Source of the DNA: Candidatus Zhuqueibacterota bacterium
GTDB lineage: Bacteria; Zhuqueibacterota; Zhuqueibacteria; Thermofontimicrobiales; Sulfurfontimicrobiaceae
DNA length: 47,852 nucleotides
Direction: 5' to 3'
Assembly (NCBI GenBank): GCA_016927835.1
Contig: JAFGMA010000417.1
Coordinates: forward strand, 1-47,852
The notes below the pieces were generated by a model. It saw only the letters and a list, made by a program, of their open reading frames with translations. It had not been told where the DNA came from and did not search any database. Positions 36,212 to 44,632 of this stretch are shown here, piece by piece (the first letter of the stretch is position 1; each line of letters starts with the position of its first letter). The position numbers and the translations under genes were made by a program.

Positions 36212-36495
36212 GGAGTCCGTCCGCGAATGAACCAAGATGCCGGGTGTCAGCACCTTCTTAATAAACAGCTATCGATCCAAAAACCTGGTGTCTCGCTCCG
36301 CTTGATAAACGGAATTTTCAGCAGGATTCTAATTAGTCCGTCGGTTTTTGTCATTCCCGCATGTTTTAAGCGGGAATCCATTATTCAGAGGATCGAATGG
36401 ATGCCCGATAGAAGCATTCGGGCATGACAGAACTGGTTTGGCTTTTTAGGATCTTGTATTGATTTTCAAAAATCACTACTTTTCGGACAGACTCT
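36212..36495. repeat. Composite repeat element with TIR-like ends related to the 123-bp element
   Basis: The left edge GGAGTCCGTCCG and the right edge CGGACAGACTCT (36484-36495) are inverted repeats resembling AGTGTCYGTCCG of the 123-bp elements. Inside lie two hairpins: CATTCCCGC..GCGGGAATC (36352-36378) and ATGCCCGA (36401-36408) with TCGGGCAT (36418-36425). Both are enclosed by TGTCAT (36350-36355) and ATGACA (36424-36429). A further left-end-like AGTCCGTCGG at 36334 hints at a nested insertion. No coding capacity and no clear target duplication. Confidence 0.55.
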
Positions 36496-36526
36496 AATTT
36501 GAAAATGCTGATCAGCATTTGCGATT

Positions 36527-39500
36527 TCAGGCTCTTTCGGGTGCCATCATTCTTTCCTGCCGGGCATCGGCACGGGCTTGCCTTCTGGCACGGATTTTCT
36601 CCAGGAAGCGTTCCAGCACCGCATAGATAACCGGCACTACAATCAGGGTTAGCATGGTGGCGACGGTTAATCCTCCCATGACGGAGCGTGCCATTGGCGC
36701 CCAATTCTCACCGCTCTCGCCCAGACCGAGAGCCAGCGGAAGCATCGCCAGAATCGTCGTCAGCGCCGTCATAAGCACGGGACGTAATCGAACGCGTCCG
36801 GCTTCAATAATTGCATCGAACAGCTCTTTGCCGCGCTGCCGCAGCTTGTTGATGTAATCCACCAACACAATTCCGTTATTGACCACAATTCCAACGAGCA
36901 TAATGACACCGACCAACGCCATGACATTTAGATTTGTACCGGTGACAACCAGGGCTAATGCCACACCAATCAGGGACAGCGGAATCGTAAACAGGATTAT
37001 AAACGGATTGAGCAGCGATTCAAATTGCGAAGCCATCACCATATATGTCAGGATGATTGCTGCTAGCATGGCAATACCGAGATATATAAAGGACTCCTGC
37101 TGTTCCTCCGCCAGCCCGCCGATTTCTACCCGGAAATCATTGGGGATTGCAACCGTTTTGAGTACTTGTGTTACTTCCTCGGTCAGGGTACGCAAATCGC
37201 GTCCTGAAATATTCATACTGATTCTGACAACACGTTCCTGATCCTCGCGATTGATTTCGGTGGGCGCTTTGCTGTATTCAACATCAGCGACTGCACGTAG
37301 TGGAATCTGCCTGCCGGTCGGCGTCATAATCATTATATTTTCGACATCCTTCTTGCTTTCGCGCGCATCTTCTGCCAGTTGAACGCGGATATCGTATTCA
37401 TCTCCGCCTTCACGGTATCGAGTGACAACCGAACCCAGAATGCTGGTACTCACAACCTGTCCGACCTGCGCAGTGCTCATCCCCAGGTCAGCGATCCGTT
37501 GCCGGTCAAAATTGATCTTCAATTCCGGGGCTGCCTCTCGAATGCTGGTTTCAGTGTATACGACACCCTGAATTTTTTCGACTTTGGATTTAATTTCATT
37601 TGCCAGGGCTTTTGCCCGATCCAGGTCGTATCCGAACAACTCAACTGAGATATCACCGCCGGCACTGAACAATGTCTGCCCGCGATCTTCGAAGCGTACC
37701 TCTAAATCAGGCAACATTGCGACTTTTTTGCGCAGGCTATCCTGTATCTCAAACTTGCCCCTTTTTCGCTCGTTGATGCTGGCAAGCTTGACAGTGATAT
37801 CCCCTTCACTCGATGCTCTGGAGGAAAAGAGCGCCATAACGCCTTCGCCCTGCCCGAAATTGGTATAAATATTCTCAGCTTCCGGGATATTCTCGCGGAG
37901 CATGCCATCCAGTTGATGCATGCTGCGCTCCATTTCATCGAGGCTGGTACCGGGTGATCGATCGACCGCGAGTGCGATGAATCCATCGTCATTTTTGGGC
38001 AGAAAATCTCCGCCGATACTGAAAAGAGCTATCACTGACAGCGCAAAAGCAAGCAGTGCCGCCAAAAGCACTGTTTTGCGGTATTTCAATGCCCAGCCCA
38101 AAGATCTTTCATATAAAGACTGAAGGTTGATTAAGCCATTGCCGATCGATTCGCCCATTCTACTGAAAATACCATTCGACTTCAAATTTTTTTTCAATTT
38201 TAATAGTCGAGATGCCAGCAGCGGGATCAACGTGAGTGCAACGAAAAGCGACACGGTCAAAGAGAAACAGATCGTCACCACCATATCATTGAAAAGCTCG
38301 CCTGCCAGACCGGGAACGAATAACACCGGCAAAAATACGGAGAGCGTGGTCAAGGTGGAAGCAGTGATTGCCATTGCGACTTCATCGGTGCCATTCGCTG
38401 CCGAATCTCGCAGCGATTCACCTTCCTCCTGATGCCGGAAAATACTTTCGAGCACCACAATCGAATTATCCACCAGCAATCCGACCGCAAGCGCCAGCCC
38501 TGCCATTGAAATGATATTGAGTGTTAAACCTGCCTGTTGCATAACGGCAAAGGTCACAATTATCGAAACCGGAATCGTAGCTGCAACAATCAGCGAGCTC
38601 CTCATATCGCGTAAGAAAAACAGCAATACCAGGAACGACAGCAGAATTGCCTGAAACGCCGTATTTCCCAAGTTGGACATTGAACGGTTGATGAATGTCG
38701 ATTGATCGTAAACAATACCGATTTCGATTCCTTTGGCAACTTCGGATTTCACCTGCTCGAGGCGGCTGGTCACACCCTCACACACATTAACTGTGTTGGC
38801 ATCGGATTGCTTTTGAACCACCAACATGACAGACGGCACATCATTGTTCCACACGCGCTGACGCTGCTCGGCAAAGCCGTCAACAACATTCGCCACGTCT
38901 TTGACACGAATCACCGATCCATTATATTCAGCAACACTTGTATTTTGAATTTGTTCGATGCTGGTAAATTCGCCGGCGGCTCGAAGCGTAAATTCCTGGG
39001 TGGCATTATCGATCCAACCGGCGGGCAATTGAAGATTATTCATTTGCATGGCGGCGGTCACCTGTGGCATCGCGATATGATGGGCACGCATGCGATCCGG
39101 ATCAACCAGGATTTTTATTTCACGCCGCAAGCCGCCCATGGTCCAGGCAGAAGCAACGCCCGGTATTCGCTCTAACCGCGGCTCAATATCGTTTTCGGCA
39201 ATTCTTCGCAATTCAGCCAGCCCGTGAATGTCTGAGCTGATTGAGAGAAAAAGTATCGGCTGCAGCGACGGGTTGAAAGCAAAGACCAGTGGTTCGGTGA
39301 CATCATCCGGCATCATGCCCTCGATGAATTGGAGATTGTTCCTGACATCGATTTCCGCCTGATTCATATCGGTGCCCCAGTCAAATTCAAGCATCACCAC
39401 CGATAATCCTTGCGCCGATGTGGATGTTATTTTTTTAATATTCTCGACGGTAGCAACGGTCTCCTCTATGGGACGCGTTACAACAGTTTCAATATCGAAA

Positions 39501-39667
39501 GGACCAACCCCTGTATACTGCGAGATGACAGCAATCATCGGAAAGTCGAGATCGGGGAAGAGGTCCAGATTTAATTGAGAAAGTGAGAAGAGTCCGAAGC
39601 CTATTGCGATTAAATAAATCATCGCAAAGGTAACGCCTCTTTTGATTGCTGTTTGTGTCATTTTCAT
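36527..39667 (-). CDS. RND-family efflux pump inner-membrane transporter (AcrB/HAE-1 type)
   Basis: The 1046-residue protein is full length for RND transporters and has the expected twelve transmembrane segments in two halves. Motifs include PDLDFPMIAVISQYTGVGP, ETVVTRPIEE near the N-terminus and GLALAVGLLVDNSIVVLE in TM4 (about residue 400). The second half has VMLVGIVVNNGIVLVDYIN-type TM10 sequence (MLVGIVVNNGIVLVDYI). The first proton-relay Asp is present and the second is Asn, a common HAE variant. The pump extrudes drugs, bile-like compounds or toxins using the proton gradient with the adaptor and TolC partner encoded just upstream. ATG 39667 follows AAGGAG, 14 bases after the adaptor's stop codon, in the same operon. 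Confidence 0.95.
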   Translation of the reverse strand: MKMTQTAIKRGVTFAMIYLIAIGFGLFSLSQLNLDLFPDLDFPMIAVISQYTGVGPFDIETVVTRPIEETVATVENIKKITSTSAQGLSVVMLEFDWGTDMNQAEIDVRNNLQFIEGMMPDDVTEPLVFAFNPSLQPILFLSISSDIHGLAELRRIAENDIEPRLERIPGVASAWTMGGLRREIKILVDPDRMRAHHIAMPQVTAAMQMNNLQLPAGWIDNATQEFTLRAAGEFTSIEQIQNTSVAEYNGSVIRVKDVANVVDGFAEQRQRVWNNDVPSVMLVVQKQSDANTVNVCEGVTSRLEQVKSEVAKGIEIGIVYDQSTFINRSMSNLGNTAFQAILLSFLVLLFFLRDMRSSLIVAATIPVSIIVTFAVMQQAGLTLNIISMAGLALAVGLLVDNSIVVLESIFRHQEEGESLRDSAANGTDEVAMAITASTLTTLSVFLPVLFVPGLAGELFNDMVVTICFSLTVSLFVALTLIPLLASRLLKLKKNLKSNGIFSRMGESIGNGLINLQSLYERSLGWALKYRKTVLLAALLAFALSVIALFSIGGDFLPKNDDGFIALAVDRSPGTSLDEMERSMHQLDGMLRENIPEAENIYTNFGQGEGVMALFSSRASSEGDITVKLASINERKRGKFEIQDSLRKKVAMLPDLEVRFEDRGQTLFSAGGDISVELFGYDLDRAKALANEIKSKVEKIQGVVYTETSIREAAPELKINFDRQRIADLGMSTAQVGQVVSTSILGSVVTRYREGGDEYDIRVQLAEDARESKKDVENIMIMTPTGRQIPLRAVADVEYSKAPTEINREDQERVVRISMNISGRDLRTLTEEVTQVLKTVAIPNDFRVEIGGLAEEQQESFIYLGIAMLAAIILTYMVMASQFESLLNPFIILFTIPLSLIGVALALVVTGTNLNVMALVGVIMLVGIVVNNGIVLVDYINKLRQRGKELFDAIIEAGRVRLRPVLMTALTTILAMLPLALGLGESGENWAPMARSVMGGLTVATMLTLIVVPVIYAVLERFLEKIRARRQARADARQERMMAPERA

Positions 39668-39681
39668 CTTGCTGCTCCTTG

Positions 39682-40794
39682 TTATTTCATTATCGCGACC
39701 AGGCTGCTGTCACGCAAATTGTTCTGTCCTGTAATTACTAATTTTTCGCCAACGCTGACGCCTGAAACCACCGCAATATGCACTTGATTCACATATTGAA
39801 CTTTCAGGAGACGTTGTTCCGCGCGCTCGCCGCTAACCACATATACATAATAATTTTTAGCAACCTCATCTTTTCCATTCACTCTATTCATCGTTGTATT
39901 CTCAATTGTAGCATGTCTTGGAACAACTATCGTGTTTTGAATGATGCCGGTGGTTACTTCGACGCGTGCGTACATGCCGGGTTTGAGCTTGTGCTCGGCG
40001 TTGTTCACAAGAACTTCAATTTCTGCCATTCGAGTTACCGGATCTAGTATAGGACTGATTTTTGATACCTTGCCTTCAAAGACTACATTCGGAAAGCTTT
40101 TCACACGAATAGCAGTTTTCTGATTGAGTGCCAGTTTGCCGAGGTCTTCCTCGGTGGCATCAAAATGTATTTTCACGCGGTCCATTTGCACGATGCTGAC
40201 AACGGGCATCGTCGGTGCTGCCATATCGCCGGTGTCGTAGTACCGTTTGCCGATGATCCCGCTGATCGGAGCAGTGATTGTTGCATCATCCAGCGTGCTC
40301 CGGGCGCCTGCAAGCGCTGCTTCTACCTGTTGCACCTGAGCCGTTACTGCTTCGTATTGGGTCTCAACTGCATCGAATTGTTGCTTGCTCATGGCGTTCT
40401 CGGCGAAGAGGCGTTTTGCGCGATCGTATTCAACGCGCAAATTGGCTTCCTGGGCTTTTGCAGCGGAAAGACTCGCCTGCGCCTGCCGGACGGATTGTTC
40501 AATCGTTATCGCGAGAACCTTGGCGATTGGCGCGCCTTTGGAAATTTCATCCCCTGTATCGACATATAATTTCTCGATTCTATCCGGAATTTTGGAAAAT
40601 ACTTTCACATCGAATTCTGCCTCAATGTCGCCGCTGTAGTTCAATGACTGGATCACATTTCCCAGCTCCACAGCTTTTACTTCGACGGGAATTGCCGGTA
40701 CTTGCTCCTGGCTGCTTGAACCAGATTGGCTACAGCTTATAATGAATGCAGCAAGTGAAATCATGATAACTGAATGAATAAATAATCGACTCAT
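39682..40794 (-). CDS. RND efflux periplasmic adaptor (membrane fusion protein), lipoprotein
   Basis: The 370-residue protein has a lipobox (AAFIIS-Cys21) and so is probably anchored in the inner membrane. It shows the adaptor order: a lipoyl-like half (FDVKVFSKIPDRIEKLYVDTGDEISKG), a helical hairpin (~90-160, rich in Ala, Gln and Glu: QAQASLSAAKAQEANLRVEYDRAKRLF), the returning lipoyl/barrel part (APISGIIGKRYYDTGDM) and a C-terminal membrane-proximal domain. It joins the RND pump to TolC. The start has AAAAGGAG upstream. It lies 19 bases after the TolC-like gene in the operon. Confidence 0.93.
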   Translation of the reverse strand: MSRLFIHSVIMISLAAFIISCSQSGSSSQEQVPAIPVEVKAVELGNVIQSLNYSGDIEAEFDVKVFSKIPDRIEKLYVDTGDEISKGAPIAKVLAITIEQSVRQAQASLSAAKAQEANLRVEYDRAKRLFAENAMSKQQFDAVETQYEAVTAQVQQVEAALAGARSTLDDATITAPISGIIGKRYYDTGDMAAPTMPVVSIVQMDRVKIHFDATEEDLGKLALNQKTAIRVKSFPNVVFEGKVSKISPILDPVTRMAEIEVLVNNAEHKLKPGMYARVEVTTGIIQNTIVVPRHATIENTTMNRVNGKDEVAKNYYVYVVSGERAEQRLLKVQYVNQVHIAVVSGVSVGEKLVITGQNNLRDSSLVAIMK

Positions 40795-40813
40795 TTTAAA
40801 TGCTCCTTTTAGG

Positions 40814-42259
40814 TTAAAGAATCCGCTTCAGCGTACCGGTTACCTTCCGCAACTGGTAACGCGCCATCTGGTATTCATATAATGATGAGACATGATTCAA
40901 GCGTGCACGTGTCAAAGCAAGCTGGGAATTAAGCACATCTAACTGAGTGTTCGCTCCCTCCTCGTACATCATATTTGCCAGACGCAGGGCTTCCTCGGCT
41001 AATCCAACCGACTGGTTCGCGGCATTGTATTTCTGTCTGGCTTCCTTGAACATGTTATATGCGAATTCGGCTTCAGCCTGAATGCCGTCACTTACCTGCT
41101 TTTCAGTATCAAGCATTAATCGATAATCGAGTTTTGCTTTTTGATATTGTTTGCAATTTTTAAAACCGGTGAAAAGCGGTATTTGCAGGCTAATGGCTGA
41201 ACTGAATCCTTTATTGAAATCGCTTTGTGATATATGCAAATTATCTTTCATCGCAAGATACGAATAATCAGTTTGAAAGAATAATTTTGGCATAAAGCTG
41301 CTTCTGGCAATTGATACGCCTTTTTGAGCAATATAAATTTGTTCTGAAAGTGCCTGCATTTCGGGTCGCGTTCTCAGTGCCTGGCTTTGAATCTCTGCCA
41401 AATCCTGATCACCAAACTCATCCTCAATGTAACTCAATTGCCCTTCAAGGATTATATTCGTATTTCTGTCAAGTCCTAAAATCATTCGCAATTGGGTCTG
41501 AGCAGCCTCATGCGCATTCTGTGCGGAGATGACAACTGGCTTCAAATTGGCAACCTCAACCTGGGCACGCATTTGATCGAATCCCGATGCAGCGCCAGCG
41601 TTATATTTTTTGGTGACAATATCCAGATTTGCTTCTGACTGGCGCAGTGCTTCTTGCTGTACCTCCACAACTTTTTGCGTGGTCAAACAGGCATAAAATG
41701 CATTTACAGATTGATATATCAAATTCTGGCGTTTCGATTCAAGGTTGCGTTCGGCAGCACGCTTAGCCGCATGCGAAATTTTGATACCACTGATCGCTGC
41801 ACCTCCGAGATAAAGCGGTTGCGTCAATGTCACGCCATACATGAACGTATTTTCCAGTCCGAATGATAATTCAAGATAATCCGGTATCGCATCGGGATCG
41901 GGTATGTCGCCGATCATCTCGCCGACACCAGGAATGCTCTCAAATTCAGACATGGCGCTGAATAAGGGTGCCAAAGTCGGTTTCAAAAAATTGGGCATCA
42001 CATTTTTTTGAATCTCCCAGGAATGCTGAAAGTTGGCAGATGCGTTCAATAGGGGCATAATTATCGAATATGCCTCCCATATCCCGGTTTTAGCTTTTGC
42101 TAATTCTTTTTCAGCTATTTTAATCTGAGGATTTTTAGTGATAGCCAAATCAACGCTTTTCTCAAGTGTTAGTACCAGTTCCTGCTGTGCAAAGCTGGCT
42201 CCGAATAGCAGCAGGAGAATCGTGCTGATCAAGACGGTTGATTTTCCTTTCAAACGCAT
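40814..42259 (-). CDS. TolC-family outer-membrane efflux channel
   Basis: The 481-residue protein has a signal peptide (MRLKGKSTVLISTILLLLFGASFAQ) and two outer membrane efflux protein repeats of coiled-coil helices with amphipathic strands. Examples are LEKSVDLAITKNPQIKIAEKE, FMYGVTLTQPLYLGG, and in the second half SLQIPLFTGFKN and NMMYEEGANTQLDVLNSQLAL. TolC trimers form the outer-membrane exit duct of tripartite pumps. A Pro/Asp-rich insertion near residues 105-130 (ESIPGVGEMIGDIPDPDAIPD) is unusual and may be a surface loop. GGAGG precedes the ATG. It is the second gene of the operon. Confidence 0.92.
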   Translation of the reverse strand: MRLKGKSTVLISTILLLLFGASFAQQELVLTLEKSVDLAITKNPQIKIAEKELAKAKTGIWEAYSIIMPLLNASANFQHSWEIQKNVMPNFLKPTLAPLFSAMSEFESIPGVGEMIGDIPDPDAIPDYLELSFGLENTFMYGVTLTQPLYLGGAAISGIKISHAAKRAAERNLESKRQNLIYQSVNAFYACLTTQKVVEVQQEALRQSEANLDIVTKKYNAGAASGFDQMRAQVEVANLKPVVISAQNAHEAAQTQLRMILGLDRNTNIILEGQLSYIEDEFGDQDLAEIQSQALRTRPEMQALSEQIYIAQKGVSIARSSFMPKLFFQTDYSYLAMKDNLHISQSDFNKGFSSAISLQIPLFTGFKNCKQYQKAKLDYRLMLDTEKQVSDGIQAEAEFAYNMFKEARQKYNAANQSVGLAEEALRLANMMYEEGANTQLDVLNSQLALTRARLNHVSSLYEYQMARYQLRKVTGTLKRIL

Positions 42260-42352
42260 TATTCCTCCATTATATGTTTAATCTTGGTGATAAAATACTT
42301 GTCAAAGCTCAACCCGATAGTGGATTTATATTGCAGGTATTTAGTTTGTAAA

Positions 42353-42958
42353 TCATTCATTCAATCCCCTGAATAGCATTTCAATAATTTCTTCAGCCAA
42401 ACCCTCGGTTATCAATCGCCTATTGCTGCCTACCTGCCGCCAGAAGAAGTGCACAACGACACCGTTGATGATTTCAGCAGCAAGCTCCGGATTAGCGTTT
42501 GCACCAAACTCCCCCGATTCTATGCCTTCCTGAATTATTTCAGCAATAATTCGATCTTTCCGCCCAAACTCACTCCGGAATGACATAATAAAAGGTATTT
42601 CGTCACGGCGATTGCTGAGGTCAAGCAGCATCTTCACAAACTCAGGATATTCGGCACATTGTTGAAAACTCATCTTGACAAATTCAATGAGTTTCGATTT
42701 TGCCGGAATCTGAAGCGACTGAATCCGTCTCAATTGCTTGTCAAGGTGCACAATAGCAGCATCGAGCAGCTCTTTATATATCCCTTCTTTGCTATTGAAG
42801 TAGTAATAAATTGTTGGCTTGGACACACCCGATTTTTCTGAAAGCTCACGCATTGAAACACCGTGATATCCTTTCTCGGCAATCAGATGGGCGGCTACCA
42901 TGAAAATTTTATTTTTTGTACTTTCAACTTCCAGAATATCGATTAATGCATCACTCAT
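42353..42958 (-). CDS. TetR/AcrR-family transcriptional regulator of the efflux operon
   Basis: The 201-residue protein has an N-terminal TetR helix-turn-helix (~15-60): FMVAAHLIAEKGYHGVSMRELSEKSGVSKPTIYYYFNSKEGIYKELL. A ligand-binding helical domain follows. As the first gene of the minus-strand operon it probably represses its own promoter and those of the TolC, adaptor and pump genes until a pump substrate binds. The palindrome and -10 box just upstream support this. The gap to the TolC gene is 93 bases. Confidence 0.92.
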   Translation of the reverse strand: MSDALIDILEVESTKNKIFMVAAHLIAEKGYHGVSMRELSEKSGVSKPTIYYYFNSKEGIYKELLDAAIVHLDKQLRRIQSLQIPAKSKLIEFVKMSFQQCAEYPEFVKMLLDLSNRRDEIPFIMSFRSEFGRKDRIIAEIIQEGIESGEFGANANPELAAEIINGVVVHFFWRQVGSNRRLITEGLAEEIIEMLFRGLNE

Positions 42959-43058
42959 TCTTTTCCGCCTTGGTTATTATCCATTTCAATCATGTACGCC
43001 TGGCTCATATTTATTCTGATAGCTTTCGCATTCAGGCACTATGTATCAGAAATGTAAA

Positions 43059-43064
43059 ATTATA
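43059..43064 (-). promoter_or_regulatory. Perfect -10 box (TATAAT) of the efflux operon
   Basis: On the minus strand the sequence reads TATAAT, about 95-100 bases upstream of the TetR start codon. The -35 region (AATCAAAT-like) is weak, as expected for a promoter whose spacer is occupied by an operator. Confidence 0.62.
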
Positions 43065-43065
43065 C

Positions 43066-43079
43066 CTACTGTTCGGTAG
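43066..43079. promoter_or_regulatory. TetR-type palindromic operator
   Basis: CTACTGTTCGGTAG reads CTACCGAACAGTAG on the other strand, so the CTAC/GTAG arms and central bases are symmetric. It lies one base upstream of the -10 box, inside the -35/-10 spacer. Related palindromes are bound by AcrR/TetR-type efflux repressors. Binding by this regulator is inference. Confidence 0.6.
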
Positions 43080-43388
43080 AAATTTGATTCACTTTAACGA
43101 AGCGGAGGTCGATTTGTTTCAAAAAAATTTTTCCGCTGAAAAATTATTATCGCGGCTCATTGCTGATCAATTTGCATTCGGCAGACTCGCTGTACATCGG
43201 AAAGAAATCAGGTTGGAGGGAAGAAAACCGTCTTTACATTTGCGCCGATTTTGCTCCAGGAAATTCAAATTTCGATCTTGAAACAAATCAACCGCTCTAT
43301 AGCAGGATTTAATGCCCGGCGGGAAAGAACACATCGAGGTGATCAGTACGGATTGATGATAGCAGCAATTCAAATGCGGGGAGAACGA

Positions 43389-44186
43389 CTATTTTACGCC
43401 AGGGTGGTTCCAGCCGCGCCAGTCTTCCAATTCAACTTTTACGGATCCGATAAAGACCTTTAATTCCGCAATGAGCGGTGGTCTCTGACTGTCAATAACA
43501 AACCATCCTTTGAAAGGACCGGATAGCCCGGCAATGGCTTTCATGTGCACTTCTCCATCGATGAAGTATGTTGGCATCGGCTTTTGCAAGGCATCTATCT
43601 TCTGTGCTCCCTTTTTGCCTTTGAAATTGATGCTCACTTTTCCATATTTGGCTTCAAAGTATGCCGTCAATGTATCGGCTTCGGTTTTATGGGCATTGGC
43701 ACGCGCGTAAAAAACCATGCCTGTACCGTCGAAAAGTGCCTGGTGTGATAATGGTTGGGTGTCGATGATTGTGTTAGAAGGATTTTTAATGTCGGTCATA
43801 TTGATATGGATAAGTTTACTAACGTAATCGAATCGATATTCGGTTTTGTATAAAATATTGTCGATCCGTTCGTTCGCATAGAACAGGTGAACTCTGAGCA
43901 TTTCATCAATAAACGTTTCATACACGCTATGAATGTTTACGAAGAAAAGCACCGGATTAGAATCCATATTTAGTTTGAGATGGTACAGGAGGGTACCATC
44001 CATTCGCACAGTATCAGCAACTTCCAGTTTTAAAGTACCCAATCTGATAAATGACCAACTCACTTTATATTGAAATTCTTCGCCGATAGCTATTTGAAAG
44101 TCATTCTCGCCAGCTTGTGCTGCCGGATACGAGGCGAACGCCAAAAGTATGATCCCGATTATTAAAGATTGTATTTTCATTTTCAT
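43389..44186 (-). CDS. DUF3108-domain exported protein
   Basis: The 265-residue protein has a signal peptide (MKMKIQSLIIGIILLAFASYPAAQA) and matches the DUF3108 family. Features are GEEFQYKVSWSFIRLGTLKLEV, VYETFIDE, YRFDYVSK and a C-terminal PPLIAELKVFIGSVKVELE. Such proteins are periplasmic or outer-membrane-associated beta-rich proteins of unknown function. The ATG at 44186 is chosen because the earlier TTG at 44198 has no ribosome site. It lies ~450 bases downstream of the ATP-grasp genes on the same strand, so a shared transcript is uncertain. Confidence 0.8.
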   Translation of the reverse strand: MKMKIQSLIIGIILLAFASYPAAQAGENDFQIAIGEEFQYKVSWSFIRLGTLKLEVADTVRMDGTLLYHLKLNMDSNPVLFFVNIHSVYETFIDEMLRVHLFYANERIDNILYKTEYRFDYVSKLIHINMTDIKNPSNTIIDTQPLSHQALFDGTGMVFYARANAHKTEADTLTAYFEAKYGKVSINFKGKKGAQKIDALQKPMPTYFIDGEVHMKAIAGLSGPFKGWFVIDSQRPPLIAELKVFIGSVKVELEDWRGWNHPGVK

Positions 44187-44632
44187 AGTGAAGCGCAATT
44201 ATTTTTCAAATTAATAATGAATTTCAAGATTCAATTTTGATGCAAGAATGTTATTTCTCTACCAATTCAGTCGTGCGACATGAGAAAAAACTCAAATAGG
44301 GCTATTCAGGACACTCAATGTGAATCGCCACTCATATTTTCAATTTATATGTACGCACCATCAGCCTGGAACGTTCCCGGCTAACAAATTGATGTTGGCT
44401 AATGGGCAGCGAAAACTAAAAATCAATATATGGAATCTTTTCTTTTGATATAAATAAGAAAATCCGTTAAAATCCGCTTCATCCGTTTGATCAGTGTTCT
44501 CATTCTCTTCTAGGGCATATTTATTCATGGCTGAAAAATGATTGACAAGGCGGGAATTCTGAAGTATGGTTTGGTGATTCGGACAAAATATAAAGAAGGT
44601 AATTATGCCATTGCGGAATGAAAGCTGAGTTG
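44187..44632. other. Intergenic region, no gene supported
   Basis: A 446-base gap between two minus-strand genes. The stretch at ~44458-44510 (AAAATCCG..ATCCGCTTCATCCG) resembles a common low-value intergenic motif. A 91-codon open frame at 44361-44636 on the minus strand runs through it, but it lacks coding character. Confidence 0.45.

Larger units (their letters stand above)
36008..36526. other. Intergenic region between convergent genes, rich in palindromes
   Basis: No gene is supported. It contains a nested hairpin (36115-36194) and a composite repeat element with TIR-like ends (36212-36495). It separates the plus-strand glycan genes from the minus-strand efflux operon and may serve as a two-way terminator. 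Confidence 0.6.
42959..43388. other. Intergenic region holding the efflux operon promoter
   Basis: This 430-base gap separates the TetR gene from the 3' end of the DUF3108 gene. The only supported content is the promoter and operator near 43059-43085. The stretch 43090-43388 shows no gene or clear structure. Confidence 0.55.

Noticed and set aside
43167..43463. Small frames on both strands in the efflux promoter region
   Set aside because: They overlap the DUF3108 gene end or lack any ribosome site or homology.
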